Below, in pieces: positions 35,828-44,884 of a stretch of 64,000 nt of DNA. Source of the DNA: Treponema berlinense (lineage in GTDB: Bacteria > Spirochaetota > Spirochaetia > Treponematales > Treponemataceae); NCBI RefSeq assembly GCF_900167025.1, contig NZ_FUXC01000002.1, forward strand, positions 248,001 through 312,000, read 5' to 3'. The first letter of the stretch is position 1, and each line of letters starts with the position of its first letter. A program made the position numbers and the translations under genes. The notes under the pieces were generated by a model. The model ran no database searches. It saw only the letters and a list, made by a program, of their open reading frames with translations, and had not been told where the DNA came from.

Positions 35828-35900
35828 GTTCCCCAAGGAGGATTCGAACCCCCACAGTCAGAACCAGAATCTGAAGTGCTACCATTACACAATCGGGGAA
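35828..35900 (-). tRNA. tRNA-Gln (anticodon CTG)
   Basis: A 73-nt minus-strand tRNA: acceptor TTCCCCG with TGGGGAA, anticodon stem TCAGA/TCTGA with loop TTCTGGT giving CTG, T loop TTCGAAT. The T-A first pair is typical of glutamine tRNAs. A strong promoter lies just upstream. Confidence 0.93.
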
Positions 35901-35920
35901 TGTGATTTGTGATGTAAACT

Positions 35921-35949
35921 ACTATATGAAAAAATAAATTTTATGTCAA
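35921..35949 (-). promoter_or_regulatory. Sigma-70 promoter of tRNA-Gln/tRNA-Glu
   Basis: Minus strand: TTGACA (35944-35949), 17 bp, TATAGT (35921-35926), near-consensus; 20 bp before tRNA-Gln. Confidence 0.85.
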
Positions 35950-36096
35950 GCACTGTAAATTAAAAAATTAATTTTTTTCAAAAAAATGTGTGCTTTGTAT
36001 TTTTTTTTGTTTTATTGAAACGAAAATGTTTTTTTTCTAAAATAGGATTGTTGCCGTTTTTTTACACGAAGTTTTTTATAAGGGTAGATAAAAATT

Positions 36097-36750
36097 ATGT
36101 TTAATACTGACGGAATTTCTGCTTTTATTTTTGATATGGATGGAGTGCTTCTGGACACTGAAAGTCTATGTAAAAAATGCTGGAGACTGGCGGCGGAAGA
36201 ATGGAAACTTAAGAATGTTGATGAAGTCTATTATCAGTGTGTAGGGCAGGCGACTCAGGACACTCTTTTTACTCTTCAGAATTTTTTTGAAAAACAGAAT
36301 AAAAATTTTAATGCCCGGGAATGGTATGATTGCGCCAGAAATTTTTTTCGCAAAACGGAAGAAAGCGAAGGAATTGAGCTTATGCCAGGTGCAAAAAACT
36401 GTCTTGAGCGGCTAAAAACTAAGGGTTTTGTTCTTGCGCTTGCAAGTTCGACCAGAAGACAGACAGTCGAAAGACAGCTTTCTCGTTCTGGACTGATTGA
36501 TTATTTTAAGACTCTTACCTGTGGCGACAGCGTAGAACATTCAAAGCCGGATCCTGAAATTTATTTAAAAGCCTGTGATTCTGTCGGCATAAAGCCAAAA
36601 AACTGTGTTGCCGTCGAAGACAGCCCGAACGGTGTTCTTTCGGCATACAATGCCGGTCTAAAAGTTGTTTTGGTTCCAGATCAGATAAAACCGGACGAAA
36701 GAATAAAAAGTCTGTGTGCAAAAATTTTAAATTCTTTGGAAGAAATTTAA
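36097..36750 (+). CDS. HAD-superfamily phosphatase, beta-phosphoglucomutase-like
   Basis: A 217-residue HAD hydrolase of the beta-PGM/phosphatase subfamily. Motif I FDMDGVLLDTES holds the two aspartates, motif II LASST, motif III KPDPEIYLKA and motif IV VEDSPNGVLSA; a helical cap lies between I and II. It dephosphorylates or isomerises a small phosphorylated sugar; the substrate is not readable. Monocistronic, upstream of fusA, with a weak AAGGG upstream of ATG. Confidence 0.88.
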   Translation: MFNTDGISAFIFDMDGVLLDTESLCKKCWRLAAEEWKLKNVDEVYYQCVGQATQDTLFTLQNFFEKQNKNFNAREWYDCARNFFRKTEESEGIELMPGAKNCLERLKTKGFVLALASSTRRQTVERQLSRSGLIDYFKTLTCGDSVEHSKPDPEIYLKACDSVGIKPKNCVAVEDSPNGVLSAYNAGLKVVLVPDQIKPDERIKSLCAKILNSLEEI

Positions 36751-36782
36751 AACTATGTAAAAGAAATTGGAAAATCTTCTTA

Positions 36783-36811
36783 TTGTTAGGATTTTTTGAT
36801 TTTGATATAAT
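36783..36811 (+). promoter_or_regulatory. Promoter of the EF-G gene
   Basis: TTGTTA (36783-36788), 17 bp, TATAAT (36806-36811); about 90 bp before the ATG. Confidence 0.65.
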
Positions 36812-36903
36812 CTTTTTCTGATTTTTTATGGTCTTTAAATTTGATTTTTGAAGGCTTATTTTTTAGCGAAGAAAATTTTTTTGAAATTTTACAGGGTACG
36901 AAA

Positions 36904-38967
36904 ATGGCTTTAGATTTTGCAAAAATGCGCAACATTGGAATTATGGCTCATATTGACGCCGGAAAAACAACAACAACTGAGAGAATTCTTTTTTACACGG
37001 GAAAAATTCATAAAATCGGCGAAATAGACGACGGCGCCGCAACTATGGATTTTATGAAGCAGGAACAGGAGCGTGGAATTACGATTGCTTCTGCTGCAAT
37101 TACAACCCAATGGAAAGGCTATACGATAAATATTATCGACACTCCGGGACACGTTGACTTTACTGCCGAAGTTGAGCGCTCACTGCGCGTTTTGGACGGT
37201 GCTGTTGCTGTAATCTGTGCTGTTGACGGAGTTCAGCCGCAGACCGAAACTGTATGGCGGCAAGCTGACCAGTTTAACGTTCCAAGACTTTGTTTTGTAA
37301 ATAAAATGGACAGAATTGGAGCGGATTTTTTCTATTCTATAAACGATGTCCGCGAAAAATTTGGCGCAAATACTGTTGCCCTTCAAATTCCTATTGGGCA
37401 GGGTGAAAATTTTGAAGGTCTGATTGATTTAATCAAAATGAAGGAAATCCGCTGGAACGAAAGCGATGAAGGCGAGACTTTTATTGAATCTGAAATTTCT
37501 CCTGAAAGAAAGAATGAGGCTGAAAAGTGGCATGCAAAACTGATTGATGATGTTGCTTCGGCTGACGATGAGCTCGGAATGATTTATCTTGAAGGCGGAG
37601 AAATCTCTGACGATATGCTTAAAGCCGCTTTGAGAAGATGTACGATTGCAAGAACTGTTGTGCCTTGTGTGCTTGGTTCTGCGCGCCGCGACAAGGGAAT
37701 TCAGCCTTTGATTGACGCTGTTATCGACTATTTGCCTTGTCCGACCGATGTTCCTCCAGCAAAAGGACTCCATATTAAAAAAGACCACGAGGAAGAAGTT
37801 GAAATTCCTTGCGACGAAAAGAAAATGCCGCTCGGCCTTGTTTTTAAAATCCAGCAGGACAAAGACATGGGCACGCTTTGCTTTGTCCGTGTTTATTCCG
37901 GAAAATTTACAGCAGGAAGCCAGTATCTTAACGTTGGAAAGAAAAAGCGCGAAAGGGTAAATAGAATCCTTCGCGTAAATGCAAATCGCATGGAGCAGAT
38001 GGATAGCGTAAGCGCAGGTGATATTGCCGTTTTTGTCGGATTAAAGCTAGCTTCGACAGGCGACACTCTCGGTTCTGAGGGAATGCCTGTTCTCCTCGAA
38101 AGCCTTAAATTCCCTGAACCTGTAATTTCTATTGCAATTGAACCGGAAACTCTTTCGGATAAAGATAAGCTTGTTGATACTCTTGCCATTATGAGCCGCG
38201 AAGATCCGACGTTTACAAGTCACGAGGATGCGGAAACCGGGCAGCTTATCATAAGCGGAATGGGCGAACTGCATCTTGACGTTTTGGTTACAAGAATGAA
38301 GGACGATTTTGGCGTTAAGGCAAATGTCGGCGCTCCACGCGTAACATATCGCGAGTCTGTAAGTTCTGAAGTTGAACAGAGTTCTATTTGGGAAAAGAAT
38401 CTTGCCGGAAAAGACAATTTTGCAGGCATAACCTTGAAAATTCAAAAAAACGGGCAGGGACAGGGAAACACTTATTCTTGCTCTGTTCATGGCGGAGAAA
38501 TTCCGGACGAAATTTACGATGCTATTAAAACAGGAATCGAAAACTCTTTTGCCTCTGGAATTCAGTACGGCTATCCTTGTGCCGATGTCGGCGTGACTGT
38601 CACAAAAATCGACTACAACGAACTTACCGGAACTCCTTTTGCATTTACCGCATGTGCGGCCCAGGCTTTTGACGAGGCTGCAAGAAAGGCAGGACCGGTA
38701 ATTCTTGAGCCTGTTATGAACGTTGATATTACAAGTCCTGTCGAGTTTGTAGGCGAAGCAATCAGTCAGATTACTCAGCGCGGCGGAATTATCAGCGGTC
38801 AGGATTCTAAATCTACCGGCGAAATTATCCACTGTACTGCCCCAATGGCAAAAATGTTCGGATTTTCTACAAACCTTCGTTCTGTAACCCAGGGACGCGC
38901 AAGTTTTAGCATGGAATTTTCTCATTTTCAGGTTAAGCAGGGCGGCTTAGATAACGCAGGATTCTAA
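36904..38967 (+). CDS. fusA: Elongation factor G
   Basis: A 687-residue translational GTPase. G1 [13 protein letters not shown]2 [10 protein letters not shown]3 DTPGHVDF, G4 NKMDRIGAD; domains II-V follow, ending [18 protein letters not shown] at 36904 ([10 protein letters not shown]) is preferred over an upstream in-frame start because the family begins here. Spirochaetes carry two EF-G paralogues with divided roles in elongation and ribosome recycling; I cannot tell which this is. It stands alone, not in a str operon with S7/S12/EF-Tu. Confidence 0.93.
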   Translation: MALDFAKMRNIGIMAHIDAGKTTTTERILFYTGKIHKIGEIDDGAATMDFMKQEQERGITIASAAITTQWKGYTINIIDTPGHVDFTAEVERSLRVLDGAVAVICAVDGVQPQTETVWRQADQFNVPRLCFVNKMDRIGADFFYSINDVREKFGANTVALQIPIGQGENFEGLIDLIKMKEIRWNESDEGETFIESEISPERKNEAEKWHAKLIDDVASADDELGMIYLEGGEISDDMLKAALRRCTIARTVVPCVLGSARRDKGIQPLIDAVIDYLPCPTDVPPAKGLHIKKDHEEEVEIPCDEKKMPLGLVFKIQQDKDMGTLCFVRVYSGKFTAGSQYLNVGKKKRERVNRILRVNANRMEQMDSVSAGDIAVFVGLKLASTGDTLGSEGMPVLLESLKFPEPVISIAIEPETLSDKDKLVDTLAIMSREDPTFTSHEDAETGQLIISGMGELHLDVLVTRMKDDFGVKANVGAPRVTYRESVSSEVEQSSIWEKNLAGKDNFAGITLKIQKNGQGQGNTYSCSVHGGEIPDEIYDAIKTGIENSFASGIQYGYPCADVGVTVTKIDYNELTGTPFAFTACAAQAFDEAARKAGPVILEPVMNVDITSPVEFVGEAISQITQRGGIISGQDSKSTGEIIHCTAPMAKMFGFSTNLRSVTQGRASFSMEFSHFQVKQGGLDNAGF

Positions 38968-38992
38968 AAATCAGGAATATATAAAAAATGCA

Positions 38993-39030
38993 AAAAGCCG
39001 TCAGAAACTTATTTTTTGACGGCTTTTTTT
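38993..39030 (+). terminator. Intrinsic terminator of the EF-G gene
   Basis: AAAAGCCGTCA pairs with TGACGGCTTTT, then T residues. Confidence 0.9.
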
Positions 39031-39094
39031 GTGCGGAACAAGAAAAAAATTGCAAAAAAAATAGAAAAAATTTAAAAAAAAGTGATTTTACTTA

Positions 39095-39123
39095 TTGACT
39101 AAAAAATCTATTTTAGTTAATAT
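39095..39123 (+). promoter_or_regulatory. Promoter of tRNA-Leu(GAG)
   Basis: TTGACT (39095-39100), 17 bp, TAATAT (39118-39123), 11 bp before the tRNA. Confidence 0.8.
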
Positions 39124-39134
39124 AAATACATCAC

Positions 39135-39216
39135 GCGGGGATGGTGGAATTGGTAGACACGCCAGCTTGAGGTGCTGGTGACGCAAGTCGTGGCTGTTCA
39201 AGTCAGCTTCTCCGCA
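39135..39216 (+). tRNA. tRNA-Leu (anticodon GAG)
   Basis: An 82-nt class II tRNA: acceptor GCGGGGA with TCTCCGC, anticodon stem CCAGC/GCTGG with loop TTGAGGT giving GAG, a long variable arm, T loop TTCAAGT, discriminator A. CCA not encoded. Confidence 0.94.
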
Positions 39217-39222
39217 ACTTGC

Positions 39223-39260
39223 AAAAGGCTGTTCGGTTTTATCGGACAGCCTTTTTTTAT
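39223..39260 (+). terminator. Terminator of tRNA-Leu(GAG)
   Basis: AAAAGGCTGT with the complementary ACAGCCTTTT around a CGG/CCG-like neck, then seven T. Confidence 0.85.
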
Positions 39261-39261
39261 G

Positions 39262-39420
39262 CCGGCTGATTATAAAAGTGGACGCGTCAGGGGCTGATAG
39301 CCGCGAAAGCGGTTCGGACACGCATCGCGTGGCTGAACGGAAAAATTGCGGAGCAATTTTATAACGCAAAGACCCGGCGGCTTTGCCGGACGCCCTTAAA
39401 ATCTGGCGCTTGACGGAAAA
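39262..39420. repeat. Multi-hairpin GC-rich element (E6)
   Basis: CCGC-GAAA-GCGG (39301-39312), CACGC-ATC-GCGTG (39319-39331), AAAATTGC-GGA-GCAATTTT (39342-39360) and a CCGGC/GCCGG hairpin near 39373-39390, one after another between the tRNA-Leu terminator and the ABC ATPase gene. Confidence 0.65.
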
Positions 39421-39498
39421 AAGGTTGAATTTATTTCGTTTTTTTTTTAAGATATTTTTATAATCTAATCCCTTAAATGCCACGAGGAGGAAAACTAA

Positions 39499-40617
39499 AT
39501 GGCAAAGGTTGAACTTAAAGGCGTTACAAAAGTTTATGACGGTGATGTTCTTGCCGTTGAAAAGTCAAATGTAACAATTGAAGACCGCGAATTCTGTGTA
39601 TTCGTAGGTCCGTCTGGTTGTGGTAAATCTACAACTCTCCGTATGATTGCAGGTCTTGAAGATATTACTGCCGGTGAACTTTACATCGACGGTGAATTGA
39701 TGAATGACATTCCACCAAAAGACCGCAATATTGCAATGGTATTCCAGAACTATGCTCTTTATCCGCATATGACTGTATACGACAACATGGCTTTCGGTCT
39801 TAAAATCCGCAAAACTGACAAGGCAGAAATAGACCGCCGTGTCCGCGAAGCTTCTAAAATTCTTGACCTTGACAACTATCTTACACGTAAACCAAAGGCT
39901 CTTTCCGGTGGTCAGCGTCAGCGTGTTGCTGTAGGCCGTGCCATTGTTCGTTCTCCAAAGGTATTCTTGTTCGACGAACCTCTTTCTAACCTTGACGCTA
40001 AACTCCGTGTTACAATGCGCGCTGAAATTTCTGATTTGCACAATCGCCTTCAGGCAACTATGATTTATGTAACTCATGACCAGATTGAAGCTATGACAAT
40101 GGGTACAAAAATCGTTGTTATGTCAGAAAAACGCATTCAGCAGATTGGAGAACCTCTCTACCTCTACAATCACCCGATTAACAAATTTGTTGCTGGATTT
40201 ATCGGAACTCCTCCAATGAACTTCTTTAAAGTAAAGATTGCTGAAGAGAACGGCAATGTAATTGCTGACGAAGGAAACTTCAAGCTTGTTCCGACTGCTG
40301 ACCAGCAGAAGCACCTTAAGGCTTATGTTGGAAAAGAAGTATGGTTCGGTGTTCGTCCGGAAGACTTGGATTATCATGATTCACCGGCTGCAGAAAACAA
40401 CATGGCAGTAAAAGTTACAAACAAAGAACCTCTCGGAGCAGAAACTCACGTATTTGTTCAGGTTCAGAATGTAAACATTGTTGCTAAATGTGAACCAGTT
40501 GTAAACCCACAGCTCGGAGATACTGTAAACTTTACTCCAAAAATGGACAAATGTAAGTTCTTCGACTTGGAGACTGAAGTAAATATCTGTGAACCAGAAA
40601 TCGAAAAGAAATGGTAA
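39499..40617 (+). CDS. Sugar ABC transporter ATPase, MsmX/UgpC type
   Basis: A 372-residue ATPase of the CUT1 carbohydrate-import class. Walker A GPSGCGKST, Q-loop VFQNYALYPH, signature LSGGQRQRV, Walker B VFLFDEPLSNLD, H-loop THD, then a C-terminal TOBE/regulatory region (about 240-372) with FIGTPPMNFF. No permease or binding protein lies nearby, so it probably serves several sugar importers, as MsmX does. The AGGAGG ribosome site and codon choice suggest high expression. A terminator follows. Confidence 0.93.
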   Translation: MAKVELKGVTKVYDGDVLAVEKSNVTIEDREFCVFVGPSGCGKSTTLRMIAGLEDITAGELYIDGELMNDIPPKDRNIAMVFQNYALYPHMTVYDNMAFGLKIRKTDKAEIDRRVREASKILDLDNYLTRKPKALSGGQRQRVAVGRAIVRSPKVFLFDEPLSNLDAKLRVTMRAEISDLHNRLQATMIYVTHDQIEAMTMGTKIVVMSEKRIQQIGEPLYLYNHPINKFVAGFIGTPPMNFFKVKIAEENGNVIADEGNFKLVPTADQQKHLKAYVGKEVWFGVRPEDLDYHDSPAAENNMAVKVTNKEPLGAETHVFVQVQNVNIVAKCEPVVNPQLGDTVNFTPKMDKCKFFDLETEVNICEPEIEKKW

Positions 40618-40648
40618 TCAGAACGCTGCTTATATAAACGGCTGATAA

Positions 40649-40690
40649 AAAATCCCGGTGTGCAAAACATTGTACGCCGGGATTTTTTTT
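40649..40690 (+). terminator. Intrinsic terminator of the ABC ATPase gene
   Basis: AAATCCCGG pairs with CCGGGATTT, then T run; it lies before the convergent SDR gene. Confidence 0.88.
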
Positions 40691-40706
40691 TGCTTGTGGC
40701 TTAAAT

Positions 40707-41399
40707 TTACCAGACAAATAAGTCCGCGCAGTTTCGTTCTCCGCCGGAAACATCGATTGCCTGTCCTGTGCAGAATTTGTTTGTTACTGTAAGAAAATAA
40801 ATCCAGTCGGCGGCTTCTTGTGCGCTTGCCCAGCGTCTTAGCGGGGTTACGTCCATGATTTTTTGCCAAAGCTCATTGTTTTTTATGACATTTTCGTTTA
40901 ATTCTGTCAGCACGCCTCCAAAGCACAGGGCGTTGCAGGTTGCGCGGTATGAATTTGCAAGGCGAATCGCACAGTTTTTCATATAGCCGATTATTCCTGC
41001 CTTAGAAGCTGCGTACGAAGGAAATTCGTTTCCTGTGAGAGCGGAAACAGAGGCGTTGAAGAGCACGGATTTTATTTTTGGCTGAAACGCATATTTTTGA
41101 GTTACAGCCATTGTGCCGATAAGGTTTACCTGAATGTCTTTTTCTCCACCTGTCAAAGCCGGAGTTTGAATTCCTGCGTTGTTTACAAGAATTTCAACAT
41201 CTGAAATTTCTGGAAGAGAAGATAGGTCGGAAATATCTGCTGTAAAATGAGAGTAATTTTCCTTATTTTTCGCATCCTGGCTTTTTGAGATTGTGTCTGA
41301 TTCAATATCCAGCCCGGTTACATTAAATCCTTCCGAAAGAAATTTTAACGCTGCGGCCCTGCCGATTCCCCGGCTTGTTCCGGTGATTAAGACTTTCAT
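40707..41399 (-). CDS. Short-chain dehydrogenase/reductase
   Basis: A 230-residue SDR: cofactor loop TGTSRGIG, NNAG motif (ILVNNAG), active-site Ser (NASVS) and YAASK (Tyr/Lys), and a C-terminal TGQAIDVSGGE. It is a classical, single-domain oxidoreductase; substrate unknown. It directly follows the VUT-family transporter gene (6 bp apart), so they are probably co-expressed. Confidence 0.9.
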   Translation of the reverse strand: MKVLITGTSRGIGRAAALKFLSEGFNVTGLDIESDTISKSQDAKNKENYSHFTADISDLSSLPEISDVEILVNNAGIQTPALTGGEKDIQVNLIGTMAVTQKYAFQPKIKSVLFNASVSALTGNEFPSYAASKAGIIGYMKNCAIRLANSYRATCNALCFGGVLTELNENVIKNNELWQKIMDVTPLRRWASAQEAADWIYFLTVTNKFCTGQAIDVSGGERNCADLFVW

Positions 41400-41405
41400 T
41401 TTTGA

Positions 41406-42182
41406 TTATGCCTGTTTTTTCTGATATTCAAGATATTCGTTTCCGACATTTTCTTTTTCCCACTGGCGCACAACTTTCCAGCCAAGCCCGGAGAAAACAA
41501 CTTCGCACAAAAGTTCAAAAAACGCTCCGATTGCAGAGCAGACGATTACCTGAGTCCAGCTCCAGCCAAAGAAAATTTTTGAAACGACTGTGGCAAAGAT
41601 AAAATTGTCTGCAAACTGGGCGATTGCCGTTGAAACGTAGGATCGCAGTGCGAAACTGAAAAAATTGTTTTTTTTGAGCGAGGAACCGATTGCCGTGTTT
41701 AAGAGCGCATTTATAATTGAAGAGGTGATGAAGGCAAGGGCGGAACCCAAAACAACGTACCACGAACCGCCGAATGTAGCGTTTAACGCGCGGTTTACTT
41801 CTTGATTTTCTGTCGTGTAAAATTCGCCCCACATTCCAGGCGCTTTTGAGAGAAGGGCAAAAATAAGGCAGACAGAAAGATTTACTGCAAGTGCGAGAAT
41901 CGAAACTTTGATGGAAGCCTTTGCTCCCCAGCGTTTGCAGATTATGTCCATGCACAAGAACATAAGCCAGCTAAAAGTAAAGCCGCAGTCAAGGGCAATG
42001 TACTTGAAATTTACGAGTTCTTTGTTTGCCATTAAGTTTGCGCAGACAACCGACAGAATAAACAGTGAAACTGTAAGGGAAGGAATGTTTCGCAGGAGAA
42101 TTTTAAAATCTTTTATTTCCTGCATGAGCTTTGAAGAGAGTTTTTTCATAAGAACAATGGACGCAAAAACGTCCGCCTCCAT
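41406..42182 (-). CDS. VUT-family (YhhQ-like) membrane transporter
   Basis: A 258-residue protein (or 247 from ATG 42149) of the VUT/DUF165 family, with about six membrane helices, DCGFTFSWLMFLCMDII and ALRSYVSTAIAQFADNFIFA (20 residues). Family members import queuosine precursors or related small ligands. The start is uncertain: GGAGG at 42176-42180 is too far from ATG 42149, and no site precedes 42182. The upstream minus-strand leader can fold GCGCAG with CTGCGC, but I cannot match it to a preQ1 riboswitch. Confidence 0.85.
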   Translation of the reverse strand: MEADVFASIVLMKKLSSKLMQEIKDFKILLRNIPSLTVSLFILSVVCANLMANKELVNFKYIALDCGFTFSWLMFLCMDIICKRWGAKASIKVSILALAVNLSVCLIFALLSKAPGMWGEFYTTENQEVNRALNATFGGSWYVVLGSALAFITSSIINALLNTAIGSSLKKNNFFSFALRSYVSTAIAQFADNFIFATVVSKIFFGWSWTQVIVCSAIGAFFELLCEVVFSGLGWKVVRQWEKENVGNEYLEYQKKQA

Positions 42183-42386
42183 AAGAATTTTGATTTATAA
42201 AGCGCAGGAGAATTATGAGGAATCATAAACTGCGCAAAAACGACTTTATATTTTTTGCTCTAAAAAAGCAAGATGTGTTCGCCTGAAAAAATATGGCTGA
42301 ATTGATTTTTTTTATCCAAAGTAAATTTTATGTGTTATCATTTAAAATGCTTTTTATGGCGTTTGCCAAAGTGAATGGAGAGCTTA

Positions 42387-44804
42387 ATGGATTTTTTTAC
42401 GGCAGATGAATTAAGACAATATTTAGAAACCAGCAGGATTGGTCTGTGGAAGATTGAAATGGAAGAAGGCGAGGTTGTCCGTATGTACATGGACAGCGAA
42501 ATGCTGAGGCTTTCGGGCTTGCCGGAAGGTCTTTCTCCAGAAGAAAACAATATTCAGTTTAAAAAACATATCCATCCGGACGATGCGTCTCTTATGAAAG
42601 AATACGATACCGAGCTTTTGCAAGGCGGTGCGGAAGTTATGTACAGGTATATTCATCCTGTTTTTGGGGAAATGCTCGTGCGCTGCATGGGAAGAAGAAT
42701 TTCTTCTGACGGAAAAATTGTCACGATAATAGGACAGCATCAGGATTGTTCGGAAATTGTCCGGCTTGAACGCGGAATGCAACGTGAAAAACAGCTTTTA
42801 AGGCGAAACCGGGATTTGATGGCTCAGCAGCTTGTTACGGCCGATTATTACAAAAATCTTTTAGATATGGAAAACTGCGGTATACTTGCCTATACAATTC
42901 CCGGTCAAAAAATTCAGCATATGAATGCGGAAGCCCTTCGTATTTTTGATGTAAAGGATATTGCCGAGGCCCAGGTTCATCTTGGCGATATTTTGCACAA
43001 CATAACTTATCCGGATTCATGCACGGTCGAAAAATTGACGGCTTTGAGAAAAAACAGCGGTGTTGTCGATTTTGAATGTACTATTGCTGCAAAAAACGGT
43101 CAGGTTACGAACGTTATTGCGCGGACAGAAGTTTTTATTACGCCGAAAGGTGAACGTTCTGTCGTTACGACCTTTGTCGATATTTCGGAAAACAAGGCTT
43201 TAAAAAGGGAAAAGAGCATTCTTGTGGCAATGAGCATCGACTACACTTGCATTTTTTACTGCGAGCTTGAAAACGATTTGATTTCGCCGATAAAACAGGA
43301 CGATAACGCTATTGCAAAGCTCATAAGGCAGCAGATTCCAGAAGGCACTAATTCATATTCACTTATAATCCGCTATTTTTACGAGCATTACGTAATAAAA
43401 GAGTCTGCCCCTGATTTTATTCAAAAAATGAAGACGTCTTATCTAAAAAAATATTTTGCCAAAAACAGGCGCTTTGCATACAGGTTTCAGACTTTGCCGG
43501 ATCCTGAGGGACATGAATTTTTTGAGGTGCAGATGGTTCGTCTTGAAAATACTGACGGTCTTTGCGTTGTAATGGGCTTCCGCTATATTGATGATATTGT
43601 TGCCGAACAGGAAGAGCAAAGAATTCAGCTTGAAAAAGCGAACAGGACAAAAACTACATTTTTGCTCAATATGTCTCATGATATCCGTACTCCTATGAAC
43701 GCAATTTTGGGTTTTGCAAGGCTTATGCGCGACAAAAGTTCAGATCCGGAATTGATTCATTATCAGGAAATGATTGAAAAATCCGGGGAAATTCTTCTTT
43801 CGATTGTAAATAATGTTCTTGACATGGCACGAATCGAAAGTGGAAAAGTTGAACTTGACGAAAATTGCAGCGCGACAGGCGACATTATCTCTGCGGTCTA
43901 TAAAGTTTTTGAAGCAGTTGCAAAAAAGAAAAATATCGAGATGATTCACAAAGTAAATGTAATTCATCCGTATATAATGTGCGATATAACGAAAATCCAG
44001 GAAATTTTTACAAATCTGATAAGCAATGCCGTCAAATATACTCCAAGCGGAGGAAAAATCAGCGTAACGACAGAAGAGCTTCCGTGCGAAAAAAAAGGAT
44101 ATGCGCTTTTTAGAACTGTGGTTGAGGACACTGGAATTGGAATGAGCAAAGATTATATTCCGATGATTTTTGATGCTTTTTCGCGCGAAAGAAACACTAC
44201 GGCCGGAAAAATTCACGGAACCGGGCTTGGAATGACGATTGTAAAAAGCCTGGTCGACTTGATGAACGGTTCTATCGAAGTGGAAAGCGAAATCGGAAAA
44301 GGAACCAAGTTTACTGTAACGATTGCCCATAAAATTGTTGGAAAAAAAATCTACGAAAATCTGAAAATTCCGCCAGAAGAAGAAAATGTTGATTTTTCCG
44401 GGAAGAAAATTCTTTTGGCGGAGGATAATGCTCTTAATGCGGAAATTGCGGCATCAATTTTAAAAAAAATGGGATTTTCGGTTGAACTGGCAGAAGACGG
44501 AATTGTCTGTGTTGAAAAAATTGAAAACGAAAAAAAAGGCTACGATTTTATTTTGATGGACATTCAGATGCCGAATATGGACGGTTACAAGGCCACAAGA
44601 CTGATCCGGCAGCTTTCCGACAGGAAAAAGGCGGAAATTCCGATTATTGCAATGACTGCGAATGCTTTTGATGAGGACAGAAAAAAAGCGTTTGAAGTTG
44701 GAATGAACGGCTACGTTTCAAAACCGATAGATGCAAAAAGCCTTAAAAAAACTTTGGCTTCGATTGTTCTAGGAACTCAAGCTTTTGATGAAAAACCGGT
44801 TTGA
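42387..44804 (+). CDS. Hybrid sensor histidine kinase with receiver domain
   Basis: An 805-residue cytoplasmic kinase without clear membrane helices. PAS-like modules fill about 1-400. HisKA has MSHDIRTPMNAI (phospho-His near 431), the ATPase domain has NLISNAVKYT, EDTGIGMSKD, AFSRE and GTGLGMTI, and the receiver (about 672-800) has LLAEDNALN, LMDIQMPNMDG (phospho-Asp near 725) and KPID. GGAGA before ATG 42387 decides the start. No response regulator adjoins it, so it may feed a phosphorelay elsewhere. Confidence 0.93.
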   Translation: MDFFTADELRQYLETSRIGLWKIEMEEGEVVRMYMDSEMLRLSGLPEGLSPEENNIQFKKHIHPDDASLMKEYDTELLQGGAEVMYRYIHPVFGEMLVRCMGRRISSDGKIVTIIGQHQDCSEIVRLERGMQREKQLLRRNRDLMAQQLVTADYYKNLLDMENCGILAYTIPGQKIQHMNAEALRIFDVKDIAEAQVHLGDILHNITYPDSCTVEKLTALRKNSGVVDFECTIAAKNGQVTNVIARTEVFITPKGERSVVTTFVDISENKALKREKSILVAMSIDYTCIFYCELENDLISPIKQDDNAIAKLIRQQIPEGTNSYSLIIRYFYEHYVIKESAPDFIQKMKTSYLKKYFAKNRRFAYRFQTLPDPEGHEFFEVQMVRLENTDGLCVVMGFRYIDDIVAEQEEQRIQLEKANRTKTTFLLNMSHDIRTPMNAILGFARLMRDKSSDPELIHYQEMIEKSGEILLSIVNNVLDMARIESGKVELDENCSATGDIISAVYKVFEAVAKKKNIEMIHKVNVIHPYIMCDITKIQEIFTNLISNAVKYTPSGGKISVTTEELPCEKKGYALFRTVVEDTGIGMSKDYIPMIFDAFSRERNTTAGKIHGTGLGMTIVKSLVDLMNGSIEVESEIGKGTKFTVTIAHKIVGKKIYENLKIPPEEENVDFSGKKILLAEDNALNAEIAASILKKMGFSVELAEDGIVCVEKIENEKKGYDFILMDIQMPNMDGYKATRLIRQLSDRKKAEIPIIAMTANAFDEDRKKAFEVGMNGYVSKPIDAKSLKKTLASIVLGTQAFDEKPV

Positions 44805-44884
44805 AATTATACAAAAAAACACAGAAAAATCCTGTCGATTGAAAAACCGTCCTGGATTTTGTAAAATTGCCTTAGGTGGGCTAT

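Larger units (their letters stand above)
35336..36096. other. Intergenic block with two tRNA genes and a duplication
   Basis: 761 bp with no protein gene I can support. It holds, from left, the rsgA promoter, the duplication, tRNA-Glu, tRNA-Gln and their promoter. 35950-36096 is AT-rich leader DNA for the HAD gene. Short frames over the duplication are translations of repeat DNA. Confidence 0.7.
38968..39498. other. Intergenic block with tRNA-Leu and hairpin element
   Basis: 531 bp without a protein gene: the EF-G terminator, the tRNA-Leu promoter, gene and terminator, element E6 and, at 39480-39492, the AGGAGGAAAA ribosome-binding site of the ABC ATPase gene. Confidence 0.7.

Noticed and set aside
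38047-38925. A 292-residue minus-strand frame
   Set aside because: It is antisense to the conserved end of EF-G, and its composition is that of a shadow frame.
39088-39483. A 131-residue minus-strand frame
   Set aside because: It covers the tRNA-Leu gene and element E6; its translation is repeat-like and matches nothing.
42183-42240. preQ1 riboswitch before the VUT-family gene
   Set aside because: A GCGCAG/CTGCGC stem is present, but the preQ1-I and preQ1-II core sequences are not recognisable.
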